Shown piece after piece: positions 1 through 9,299 of a DNA stretch of 64,000 nt. A program made the position numbers and the translations under genes. Source of the stretch: Isoetes taiwanensis (taxonomy: Eukaryota; Streptophyta; Lycopodiopsida; Isoetales; Isoetaceae); assembly GCA_021234155.1 (NCBI GenBank), contig JAJEKV010000002.1:3058936-3122935 (forward strand), given 5' to 3'. The number at the start of each line of letters is the position of its first letter. Position 1 is the stretch's first letter. The notes below the pieces were generated by a model that was not told where the DNA came from, searched no databases, and worked only from the letters and a program-made list of their open reading frames with translations.

Positions 1-20
1 ATTTTGAAATCAAAAGTCCC

Positions 21-347
21 TCATTCGTCTGGGGGCACCTCTTCTGAATGCTCCTTGCTGGGTTGTTCATGCTGGGGCAGGGGTTGTTGTGCTGCCTCCT
101 TGATCTTTTCCATTCTTTGCCTAAAATCTTCGGACCCCAGTTCCTCATTCTCCTCATCTGCAGCCTGATTGTCTTCTGTGTTCGCGACCTCTTCCTCTCC
201 AGCTTGACTGTCCAATGTGTTGGGGACCACTTCCTCTCCATCCTGATTGTCCCTTTCCTGAGTTTCCATGACAACGACAGACTCAGGATCCCTAGCAACC
301 TGTTTTTCGAACTTTGAGGTCTCCTCAATCATATCCTGAGTATTCAC
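21..347 (-). pseudogene. Acidic C-terminal ORF of a transposon-like gene (family A)
   Basis: A 108-residue minus-strand ORF very rich in Glu, Asp and Gln, with repeated EEEVANTE-like segments and a Pro/Gln/His patch near its end. It begins where the methyltransferase-like ORF at 344-904 stops, in another frame. The two were probably one reading frame, or two exons, whose join has been damaged. No domain is recognised; low-complexity acidic tails of this kind are common and give no function. The unit runs off the left edge, so its true end is unknown. Confidence 0.35.
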
Positions 348-904
348 CAGTGCGGTCCCTGCCAGTGCGTTGATGGTCTCTTTTCTTCTCCTAAAAAGTT
401 ACAAATCCTGAGCGTTGCCTTTTTGAGCTCTTCCTGAGTCGAGCTCTTGTCTTGTCTCAGAAGGGATTGCACTTCATTTATGGTTGTAGAGGAGAACAGA
501 CAAGGTGTGTCAGGAACAGGAAGCTGAGGCTGAGGAACATTTTTGGAAGTAGAGGCCTTCTTCTTTCCTTCTTTGATCTTTTGTAGTGCCCGAGCTCTTG
601 ATTTTTTCTCGTCTAACATGACATCGAGTTGCTCGAATATCTGTACAAGCTTAATTTCTAGCTTCTCGTCTGTCTCAAAAGACAATGTTTTATAGCCCTC
701 GCACACTGCAGCTCGGCTAAAAGCACCACCGGAAAAGAAGTCGAGAACAGTGCAACCTTCCAGCATCAACTTCTGTATTAGATAGGTGCACTTCCTACTT
801 TCCAACTGATTCTGGACGAGTACTCCTTCCCCACCTGCTGCACCCTTGTCGCACCAAGGACGATACAACCAATAAGCTGCAGGGAAAACAAATGTTAGAA
901 ACAT
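344..904 (-). pseudogene. Methyltransferase-like ORF in transposon-like gene (family A)
   Basis: A 186-residue minus-strand ORF. Residues about 32-80 read ESRKCTYLIQKLM, then GCTVLDFFSGGAFSRAA, then an acidic residue after a second beta strand (LSFETDE). This order resembles motif X followed by motif I (VLDxFxGxG, then D/E at the next strand) of beta-class N6-adenine/N4-cytosine DNA methyltransferases, which bind S-adenosylmethionine. I see no DPPY/SPPW catalytic motif nearby, so activity is not shown. The second half is Lys/Glu-rich and coiled-coil-like, then low complexity. It lies downstream of other family A fragments on the same strand and seems part of one long, broken gene. It could instead be a chance or decayed Rossmann-like match. 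Confidence 0.4.
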
Positions 905-918
905 TCATAGTCAACAAC

Positions 919-942
919 GAAATTCGGCGGGCGCCCAATTTG
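919..942. repeat. GC-core palindromic mini-repeat (single copy)
   Basis: One diverged copy of the palindrome whose consensus is AATTGGGCGGGCGCCCAATT. The left arm is altered (AATTCGGCGG). It lies in the gap between the methyltransferase-like ORF and the middle ORFs of family A. Confidence 0.7.
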
Positions 943-1263
943 AAATGCATACCTGCTGCACACTCATGATCAGGCAAATTCTTTTCGATGTCCTGTTTTT
1001 CTCGCAAATGCTTGGGAAACTTAGCATATTGCTTAGGATGGTCGGAATTGGCGGCAAATATTTAATTCTCAGGATGGCGAGCAGCTCTCGTCTCTGCCAC
1101 ATACATTAGCGAGGACAAGACATTGCAACTCTGGACTCTAGAGGTAGAAGCACTTACGGCGGGGGTCCCGGTAAGGAACTAACCCAAACACGGCTACCGC
1201 CACCGTCTATTGTCTTCATGGCGGATAGGCACTCATTAAAGGCGGTCGGCGTAATAAATATAG

Positions 1264-2058
1264 CTATCCAAAGAAAGGCTGCTGGTCCGTCATCGTGCTA
1301 AGCTGGTCAAGGAATTTTTGATAATCTTCCTTTGCCCATTTCTTTGTATATCTAAAGTCGCAACCAACGAAGCGGGCAGAAGTGTTCACCACTAATGGAC
1401 TAACGTGGAAACACTTGAACGGTTTGCCACCCTCCTCAACTGGCCCAAGAAGATATTCGTCTACTTTGCCGTAGAGGGACTCCGGAAAGCTTTCCTTCTC
1501 CATCTCTTTGCATCCTTCTGCCCATCCACTGATACTACTGGCGAACATAAGCATCAAATTCTCTGTGAATATGGGATGAGCTTGCCTCAAGGCAGCCATG
1601 TCTTGAAAAGGAAGTTTTTTCACTTCCTTCATGTATCTGACAAGGGCCCGCTCCATTGTTCCAATCTTCTTCAGCTCTAGGGCTCTGACTTTCATGGTAC
1701 ATCTTCCAGTCTAATCCTTGCTTCCCTTCAGGAATGTGGTGCCATCCTTGATCTCCTTCATCAGCCTTTGCAGATCTAGAGGATGCATGGACTTCAATGG
1801 GCGACAAGAATTGTTGGTGAAAAGTCTGAGCCTATCTTTCACTTCAATTTTTTCTCCCTTCTTATCCTTCAAACGGTCTTCGTAAAATAACTGGGCAATT
1901 TCGGTGCACATTGACCACGATTCGTCATCCAGATATACAAAGTAGTGTTGCCTTTTTAATTGTTTGCAGCGTGATAGCCACCCAATCCTACATGACACAG
2001 AAGGCATTAGATAAGGCCCATACACATTAGCCAAATTTGCCTGAATGAGTAGTACCAA
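1264..2058 (-). pseudogene. Middle ORFs of family A element (two frames)
   Basis: Two abutting minus-strand ORFs (1711-2058 and 1264-1695) in different frames appear to form one broken coding stretch. The upstream one contains HYFVYLDDESWSMCTEIAQL followed by a charged helix. This aligns by eye with FIFLAERVWRKLIDVVTKWV at 30326-30526 in the second family A copy, so both belong to one family. The downstream part has CFHVSPLVVNTSARFVGCDF. Past its stop, another frame (about 1160-1280) continues with FITPTAFNECLSAMKTIDGG and then SSLPGPPP, pointing to a frameshift near 1270. No function is known to me. The DNA between this and the next ORF is filled with palindromic repeats. Confidence 0.45.
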
Positions 2059-2267
2059 ATTGGGCGCCCGCCCAATTTCAGACTGTCCGACACTGAACTC
2101 AAACTGGGTGGGCGCCCAATTTGCCTAAACGGATGTCAAATATGGCGGGCGCCCAATTTGGCACTCGTTCAGGCAAATTGGGCGCCCGCCCAGTTTGAAT
2201 TCAGTTCGACACTGCTGAAATTGGGCGGACGCCCAATTTGCCTGAAATTGGGCGGGCGCCCAATTTG
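2056..2267. repeat. Cluster of six GC-core palindromic mini-repeats
   Basis: Six copies of an imperfect palindrome (consensus AATTGGGCGGGCGCCCAATT, or the form with GCGCCCGC in the core) start near 2056, 2101, 2138, 2174, 2217 and 2244. They are separated by 10-25 bases of ordinary sequence. Orientation of the asymmetric core (GGGCGGGCGCCC versus GGGCGCCCGCCC) varies between copies. The spacing is not constant, so this is not a simple tandem array. The cluster fills the non-coding gap between ORFs of family A; one minus-strand ORF reads through it as IGRPPNF. Confidence 0.85.
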
Positions 2268-2533
2268 GCACTGCTGGATAGCACGAAGTATCAAAAATAA
2301 TGGTTGAAGAGCACTCGCAGAATAAGCTCCACCGACGGAGTGCCCGCGTTTGCCCTTCTTAGGCTTCCTGTAGAATGCCTGGTTTCGAAGCTGCTGAATT
2401 TCTTCGAAGAATATTTCTTCGTGTATAGTCTTCTTTGTTATGTCATTATTCTCCTGGCTGACACGAACGTACTCAATTGCTGTGAGATTTCCTGCCAGGA
2501 CTCGGCATTTCCTTTTCGCATAAAAAAAGAATA

Positions 2534-3231
2534 TCAGTTCTGCCAAGTGCTTTCTTTCAGGAGGCCATGCCAAAGCTTGTGTGACAAGCAGTTGAGCAAC
2601 CGTGGTCGTATGGTTGCCATTGACAATCCAAAATTCTGCATTTTGCAGGTCTTCTGCCTTCTCCCTGTCTGTGGATCAAATGGTACGACATCAGCACAGG
2701 GAGGGTGCATCTGATGGCTGATAAACGATTCATAGAGAGTGTCCAAGTGCTCTGGACTTATGACCCTACAAATCATATTTGCCGGGGCTTTATGCATCTT
2801 GAACACATCGACTTCAATCTCGAAGCCCACCCCAGAGGGTAGATTCTCTCCCTGTGCTTGATGCTTGCAATGGCGCTCTGTAACAACTCATGTCTGCTCT
2901 CCTGTGTGACGTCGCCACCAGATGGAGTGAATTTCACGATCTGCCGGCTAGTCTCCCGTTCTTCAGTTGAAGAATCAGACAAAGACTCCCTCTCTGAACT
3001 ATTTGGGCTCTGTGGTGAGATGTCCCGCTTGTGCCTCTTAGAGGACGGACCAGCTATATGTTGTCCTCTGCGCTTACCGGGTTCCTCTTCAGACGATTGT
3101 TCCTCTTCTGCACTCACCTGGGGCGACCTTGTTGTTCTCGACATTCCACCCAATACAAGTTTAGGGGCAGCTTTACGGGGAATAGCCGGAGCAGGTGTCC
3201 TCGCCTTCTTTGTGGCTGTCGGTGTCTCCAT
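2534..3231 (-). pseudogene. N-terminal ORFs of family A element (DVVPFDP domain)
   Basis: Two overlapping minus-strand ORFs. 2773-3231 is a Ser/Glu/Lys-rich, probably disordered N-terminal region (SSEEEPGKRRG, SSKRHKRD) ending in RERIYPLG. 2534-2830 continues in another frame with VGFEIEVDVFKMHKAPANM, then HPPCADVVPFDPQTGR. A one-base frameshift near 2835 restores continuity. The copy at 30.9-31.4 kb has the same order: disordered N-terminus, then RLYPMGVNWFMKVS, an ANLTHRMWSNNHVQTLVRSF segment and (in another frame) DVVPFDPITR. A conserved protein of unknown role is implied, probably encoded by a mobile element. The basic patches could be nuclear localisation signals. Confidence 0.5.
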
Positions 3232-3232
3232 G

Positions 3233-3257
3233 GGCGCTTGCGCTTGCGCTTGCGCTG
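3233..3257. repeat. Short GCGCTT hexamer repeat
   Basis: Four tandem copies of a GCGCTT/GCGCTG hexamer. On the minus strand this encodes an Ala-Gln-type or Lys-Arg-type low-complexity run, depending on frame. Confidence 0.7.
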
Positions 3258-3375
3258 TCTCACCCTTCTTGTATCTAGACTTAAGCCACTTAGTATCGTA
3301 TACTTTGGGTTGGTTTTTGCCTTGATACTCCGACTTTCGACCTGTTCTGTTTGTGTTCTAATATCCACTGCCTGA

Positions 3376-3861
3376 CAGTGTAGTAGCCATCCAAGATATC
3401 AGTTCTTGATTTGATGCCCGAGGGGCTCTAAACTTTCATATGAGTCTAGCATCCATCCTCCATGAGCGCAAGATTGTGGGCTTTCTTTTATACTTGCATG
3501 CATCATACATGGCTCGTAGCTAGAAAGTGGAACCTTATAACGGACGAAAGCCCGATCTATGATGTCTTTCAACATCGATCAGGAAGTCATCATTGTTATC
3601 GGGCGAGACCTCCATGTCGACGACGATACCCGCCGAGTTCATTTTTCCTGTCCCCTTCTTGCCAAAAAAAAAGCAAAAGATCCTTGAGATGGTTTGTCTG
3701 GGACCCTGGGTGAATATTCCCTATCTAATTCCTACACAACAGAAAGTAGTGTTAGAACACGGGCCCAGCAAAATTTCACAGGGAATTTAGACTCTGCCGA
3801 GCTATTGCTGGGCCATGGTGAAACTATTAACACTCATGGTGAGACTTGGGGCTGAAGAGAC
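3376..3861. other. Upstream region of family A unit; no gene recognised
   Basis: Nothing convincing is visible. Short ORFs on both strands lack recognisable motifs, and no promoter element can be assigned with confidence. Confidence 0.4.
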
Positions 3862-4088
3862 CAAATTGGACGCCCGCCCAATTTGGACGGATCCCTTTAC
3901 ACACCAAATTGGGCGTCCGCCCAATTTGCTCCTGCCCAAGTCTTCAGTCGAAGGAAGTCGTGGTCTCCTTTGAATAAATTGGGCGTCCGCCCAATTTAGT
4001 GCGAGGGAGAAGTTTGTTCAATGGCCCATGAGTGAAGTTGAAAGTAGTTAACATACCCCTCGATTAAATTGGGCGGGCGCCCAATTTA
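3862..4088. repeat. Cluster of four GC-core palindromic mini-repeats
   Basis: Palindromes at about 3862-3885, 3905-3928, 3975-3998 and 4065-4088 follow the same AATTGGGCG...CGCCCAATT plan. Single core changes (GGACGCCC, GGGCGTCC) are mostly not compensated, so the copies have diverged. They lie upstream of the family A ORFs. Confidence 0.85.
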
Positions 4089-5201
4089 ATGGAAGGATAG
4101 CCTTCTGGAGAAAAAGGCCAATGTTGTGCAAAATCAAGCCCCTCAGGGAAGCAATTGGGTGGCCTATGAAGTTCTGCACACAGATGTGCATTTGTGGAGA
4201 CCAGTGAGGCATCTAGAAGAGGTTAATTTGTCAGCCACAGCCCAATTTCCTCAAAGCAAAGGTGGGATACCCCGAGGTTTATGATATGGCATACTCAATC
4301 AGGCAGGCGCTCAGAGATACTGCCAAGTTTATATTAAGATAGTAGTCCAGCTTACCTTTGCCTCTTGTGGTGGGGCGAGATGCCATCAACTGATAAGATT
4401 CCTTGGTGTACAGGGGTTCCAAAGCGATAGGACAATCAACAGAGGAAGGCGCCAACAGCAAGGCGACAAGCGCCTGAGAAATACCAGGTGCCAAGTGCTC
4501 GATCCGAAGCCGACAGCTGGTTCGGGAGTATAGTGCGCCGACAGGATAGGGACGAGCATGAGTTTGGTGGGTAAAAAAATATGAAGGCGACAGTGTTTAG
4601 CGGAGCAGAAAGCGCCAAAGAAGCACAAAATTTTCTAAAACTGCAGTCGAGGAGAATGAAGGGCTTTTAAAGGGGTATGGACCTTTCATGCACGCAAGAC
4701 AAGTGTCGTGCATGTAAGAAATTGGCCTTTTCAAATAAAAATGGACCGTTGATAGGTTCAAGTGTGAGGAATTAATTGTGGACCTCATTATTAAATGCAC
4801 GGAGAATTTGAATTTCAAATCCGTCATTTAAAGCCCGCCCAACTTTAATTTTAATCATGCACGTCTCGCACGCATTTTAGGCGGGAAGATATGTTTAAAA
4901 GTTCGAGGCGGGACATATTACTTCGAAATTAGGGGGGACATTTAACTTCGAAAATAGGAGGGAAATTACATTCAAATTTTGGGGGAAATTTGTGTTTAAA
5001 TGTAAATGCGCATCAAACCTTTTGATTTTCTGGCACTGCTCTGTTTGGCTACTCTCTTTTTCTTCAAGACGCAAACATCTTCAGCGCTTCATACTCATGG
5101 CGACAAAATCTCCAAAGGTTTGTGCTGCTCCACAGTTTGTACTCACCATAGCTCGATGTGTAATTGCCATGAAACTAATCTGAAATGATGTGTGTGTTCT
5201 C
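4089..5201. other. Intergenic stretch, no gene recognised
   Basis: No coding signal stands out. Around 4880-5000 there is a loose repetition of a G-run, an A/T-rich spacer and ACTTCGAAA-type words, which looks like a decayed short tandem repeat. Confidence 0.4.
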
Positions 5202-5299
5202 TTCATTCACGCCTTTTCATTCACGCCTGTTCATTCACACCTCTTCATTCAAGCCTTTTCGATGGCGCCTGTTGATTCACTCCTCGTCATTCACGCCTT
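5202..5299 (+). repeat. 14-bp tandem repeat, about seven units
   Basis: Seven consecutive 14-base units related to TTCATTCACGCCTT, with one to five changes each; the fifth unit is the most diverged. Length matches 7 x 14 exactly. It gives a repetitive reading on the plus strand but no gene is supported. Confidence 0.85.
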
Positions 5300-5649
5300 T
5301 ACAAATTTTTGGCTGGTAGCGAAGAAGAACCGGGGTGGTAGTTCGGTCACAGTTATGAAGTTTGGACTTTGACATCTACTGTCACATTTACATATACTCT
5401 AAGTTTCGATGCAGTCCTTCCTTTTCCTGAAATTGGTGTGCAGGGAATGTGTGCTTGCTGTTTTCTCCATGCTCGTTTGTTTGTCCCCAAGAACATTCCT
5501 AATAAGTCCACCCTTGTTTGTAGTCAGGCCCTTCCAATGCTCGATTGTTTTTATTCTGGTAGCTCAATGATAATTCCACTTAGGTGTGCAGTCCAAACCG
5601 CCCCCCTTCAATCGAAGGGGGTTCTTTTAGTGTCTGCCTCGTTCAGGTT

Positions 5650-5705
5650 CATCTACACAAAGGGACAAATTGGGCGCCCGCCCAGTTTGTCCCTTTGTGT
5701 AGATG
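5650..5705. repeat. 56-bp near-perfect inverted repeat around a GC-core palindrome
   Basis: Arms 5650-5676 and 5679-5705 are complementary over 27 bases with one mismatch and a two-base centre. The core is the same GGGCGCCCGCCC palindrome found dispersed from 0.9 to 6.1 kb. Here symmetry extends far outward through a CTACACAAAGGGACAAA-type arm. As RNA or extruded DNA this would form a very stable hairpin. Confidence 0.9.
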
Positions 5706-5798
5706 ACCAGATAGGTGAAATTGGCCGGGTGGGCAAACTGTATCTGAAGTTGTGCCTATTGTGCCTTTTCCTACATTGAAACAAGCTCCCAACGTGGG

Positions 5799-6116
5799 CA
5801 AATTGGGCGGGTCCCCAACTCATTTTACTAGTCTCTGTCACTCGAATATGTTATCTGTATGGCAGCTAAATTGGGCGGGCGCCGAGTCTCTACCTTCTTC
5901 ACAGTTCTTCTACAACCACGACCAAATTGGGCGGGCGCCCAATTTGTTCGCGATCATGGCCTGTTCAGAGCGAGAACTTTTTGTTGTACCCAGTGTGACA
6001 CTGACTGCATCAATACTAACCTTATATGAGCGCCTCATTCGGTTGAAATTGGGCGGCCTTGCAACAAGGGGAATCTAAGGACCTCATATGTAAAAATGGG
6101 CACCCGCCCAATTTCA
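5799..6116. repeat. Dispersed GC-core palindromes, partly decayed
   Basis: One intact copy at 5923-5946. Partial copies are near 5799-5820, 5867-5885 and 6044-6060, and a diverged copy (GGGCACCCGCCC core) near 6092-6116. A degenerate one may lie near 5716-5740. They lie just upstream of the DUF7869-type unit that begins near 6.29 kb. Confidence 0.75.
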
Positions 6117-8352
6117 TTGTCCATGTAACCATTGAATGGCCATCCCCCCATGTCCTTTGCATTGCTTTCTCGTCTTCCTTACTCGATTTAACACTACTGA
6201 AATCCTTGTGCAGGTTGTGTATCTCTTCCTTAATGAACATCTAGTAGCAAAGGGAGTTGTGGGGCAAATGACACAATGCCACTTCAAGGAAATACCGAAT
6301 GGAGTAGTGAGCGTAGTGTGGAGGAAGTGTTCGAAGGCCACCATACCCTTCCTTGGCCAACTCCAGATGCAAACACAATAGCAGAAGCGAGGGGCTCATT
6401 CGTTCTCTGGAGAAGTGAAGATGCTCGTGAGTCGCCCTGCATAATGACGCCCCGAAAAGACAACAAACAGAGGTGGGAAAGGAGACACAACTGCTGATAA
6501 GATATACCCTTCTTGAAAAGGATTGTGAGATATGGCACTCCTGCGACTCCATTATCGCCGGAAAGGGATTCATATCATTCACTGGCTCCGATGATGCGCT
6601 TTGTGACCGGTTTACGGGCTTCAAGTTTGTGGGAGTATCAGAATCAAGGTTTCCCTCCCCTTTACGAAGTGAACATCCGCTTGCGGGGTTGCTTTTGGTT
6701 TCTTTGAAAACCGGGGATGCTTTCGTGAGATGGAACAATGACCTCGCCTCCATGTCGATGGAATAAAGGTCTCGGAGATATTGACCGCAAACACCGCAAA
6801 TGTGAAGCGCATATAGTGTCCAGCCAGGGGGGGGCATCGAAGCACCCAAATTATGAGAAACGACATTACACTTTTCATTCCCGACAGCCCGGGAAGGTTG
6901 TAAGGCCACCAAAGCTTGCTCGTCTCACCACTCATAATGCTATCCTCGATTCTGAGGACCTTGTCTTTGCAAAGAATAGGTGTTAAACAAGTTCTCTCTT
7001 AATTAAGTTGTTAACATGCGAAAGGAATTCCTTGCCATTAAATCAAGTGATAGGGTTACTTTTGTTTATGACATGTTCGGCAACAACATAAAAAGGTCGA
7101 AGAAGTGGGACGACTAGTGCTTGCAAGGGAATCTCGTTTCTTGAAAAGGGCGTGGTACCTTGGTCTCGGGATCTCAAAGTCGGCATATCTGAAATGGAAG
7201 GCCCAATTCCTTGAGGGTGCACGTGAAGGCCGAACATGGTAACTTGTGGCACCTTGAAGCCTCGCCTCGACATTGGGCATGTGAGGCCGCGTTTTCCATG
7301 TTTGTGAGGGAAAACCGGTGGAATCCTTGCCCCACCGCAGGGAGAAACGCGAGGAGGGGATAAGAGAGAACGTCGAGAAGTTGCCTGCAATGTTTACTGA
7401 AGTCCAAATTCTAGAAGAGGTTAATGCGAGAGGTTGTGGCATTGATCGGCAAGAAGGTATCACCGACGGGTTTTCATAGAACGTGGAGGCGGAGCTTCCG
7501 GGATGTCGATATCGCAAAGAAAAATTGCATTCTCCAAATGCGATACGCGGTGAGGTGATCCGCATAAAAGTTACCGAAGACCAAAGATGAAGGAGAGAGG
7601 AGGATGCCGCATGATGAAAGAAGAGCGCATAGACTAGAAAGCAGCCCTCGTGGTCGCGACACAAGATCGGGTCGCGGGAGATTATACTCCCACGGATATC
7701 CCGGCCAATATCTTTGTATTATTCACGACAAAAATGGATCAAGCGAAAACAATGATTCCAAAATTGCAACAATCTGCGGAAGTCTCTCTCGAGACTTGAT
7801 AAGCTCAAAACGCCATTGGATCGGGTGCATTGACTCATGATCATGGAAATGGAAGCTATGGAAACTTTGCCCCGATTTGTGGCCGATGACTCTAACTTCC
7901 ATGTAGGTTCTTTGAATAGCATCTTGAAGAGATTAGAGATGGGCCCACGGTATGCGAGGAGGCCACCTTTCGATGCTGAATCATCTGCTCCAAAATGGGT
8001 GTCCTCCTTATGCAGACACCACGCGACCTTGGAGTCAAAGTTGTCACTATCCAATAGCAAAGATACACGCTAATTTGCCCAAAGTGAGGGGACCATCATT
8101 GAAGCCTCTGCCCAAGATACTTTATTTGCGGTGGACAACGATCCGACCCGAGAACAAGAATAGGTATGTCTTCTCCTATCTTTCTTACCTAGTATATCTT
8201 GGTGTGTTTGAAGAGATTGAGCTAGGGTTCATGATGCCCTGGTCATACACATGATGATATCGATGGCTTGTTTGGTAACTTCTCCACATCTTTAAAGAAG
8301 GCTGAGGTGCTCACAATGCTAGAACTCATCGTATGAATTCCACAAATGCAAC

Positions 8353-8646
8353 TTGAATACACATGTGCCCTATGTTGTTGACAAAGTTCCTGGATTGGAA
8401 GGGTTTTATAGAAGGCTACATACCGATGGGGATGATAGATTGACGTGTCATACCACCCCTCTAACTTTCGGATTCGCTATGAATGGTGATTGGCCAAGTC
8501 ATGTATTACAAAACTTCGACCCACTTACTTGGATTGGTTGCTGGCCGTGGAATAAAGATGTGGAAAGAAAAGAGGGGCGGAAGCCCATGATGCCGCTTGG
8601 ATATCCTAAGCCGCTTCCTCCCAAGAAAAACGGTGAAGGACCTTGA
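8353..8646 (+). pseudogene. DUF7869-type protein fragment after the catalytic-like region
   Basis: A 97-residue plus-strand ORF starting NTHVPYVVDKVPGLEGFYRR and containing HTTPLTFGFAMNGDW. It corresponds by eye to VPNFKKFVDGYIEDG...GHTKPLHFRLYLDDKGDP in the copy at 50.6-51.2 kb. This places it directly after the GHTHEDID-like segment in the family's domain order. The following 120 bases are frameshifted before the C-terminal ORF. Confidence 0.55.
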
Positions 8647-8763
8647 CCTGCTGCTTGAAACAAGATCCACAAGCATATATTGCATTGGGTTGCTTGTTCA
8701 ACTAGTAACAAGGGTGCTCCGCTTGAGCCAAGTACTCGGCACAGTTCCGCCCACGATTGAATA

Positions 8764-9299
8764 TTGGATGAAACTCTTGCAAGAATCGGGAACATCGGCA
8801 GGACGAAGGCACTTATAATGACTTCGCCACGCATTACTAGGCAAGCGCGAGCTCCACCCGATGTAGCTGTAGTGGTGGAGCCAATTGCTACTATCACTCC
8901 TCCTTATGTCGCCCCTGAAGGACAAACCCGTACTGCATTCAATCCATACAAAGATTTGAAGAAAGGTATGTTTATTATGGCACGCCCTGATGATGTGCTG
9001 TGCCCAATTTGGGTAGGCCTAGCTACTGAGGAGCCACAAATGGATGATAAGAAGGAGAACTTTGAGACTATTCTGGTGACTTGGTGGGAGCCAATCCCAG
9101 TGAGGAACCAAGTCTACCCAGCTAATTATGCCAATTGCTGGAAGAAGAGATGGAGGCCAACGACTGCAAGTGACCGCATAGAACTTGAGACTATCGACTA
9201 CGCTTGGGAGCCATCAAACAAGAAGAAGATACCTAATACTATTAAGATACCCGTGCATGCTGCTGAGGCATATGCAGCACTCGCAGGGGATGTCAACTA
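8764..9299 (+). pseudogene. C-terminal tryptophan-rich domain of DUF7869-type unit
   Basis: This 178-residue ORF is the longest open piece of copy 1. After a Pro/Val-rich linker it contains KKGMFIMARPDD, then IWVGLA, VTWWEPIPV, ANCWKKRWRP and IDYAWEP. The copy at 49.7-50.3 kb carries the same pattern: EGMFLIVRPDD, FWLGAA, IQWWKPL, CCYKRWKP, IIYGWK. The spaced aromatic residues in short beta-like segments recall chromo/BAH/Tudor-type readers, but I do not recognise a named domain. The ATG at 8764 is only the first in frame, since upstream coding sequence is broken. Confidence 0.6.

Larger units (their letters stand above)
6290..9299 (+). mobile_element. Decayed DUF7869-type transposon unit, copy 1
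   Basis: Plus-strand fragments in several frames occur in the order expected of a DUF7869-type (RNase H-like, transposase-related) protein. These are: VEEVFEGHHTLPWP...EARGSFVLW near 6315-6415; TTKMDQAKTMIPKLQQ near 7730; LTHDHGNGSYGNF near 7830-7870; ENKNRYVFSYLSYLVYLGVFEEIELGF near 8150-8230; a broken SYTHDDIDGLFGNFS near 8245-8285; then PLTFGFAMNGDW near 8455-8490 and the C-terminal domain below. Many frameshifts and stops make it a pseudogene. Copies at 33.8-35.5 kb (+) and 49.7-51.2 kb (-) share parts of this order. Terminal repeats were not identified, so element ends are unknown. Confidence 0.65.

Noticed and set aside
2056-2267. Palindrome cluster as a CRISPR-like array
   Set aside because: Spacing is irregular, units are self-complementary and diverged, there are no cas genes, and the context is a plant nuclear genome.
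3114-3368. Arg-rich minus-strand ORF (RKRKRKRPWRHRQPQRRR)
   Set aside because: It is a shadow frame of the family A N-terminal region and the GCGCTT hexamer repeat.
6241-6912. 223-residue minus-strand ORF
   Set aside because: It runs opposite to recognisable plus-strand DUF7869-unit sequence and shows no family motif, so it is treated as a shadow.
7056-7664. 202-residue minus-strand ORF
   Set aside because: Low-information Ser/Pro/Arg-rich translation opposite the decayed transposase; no independent support.
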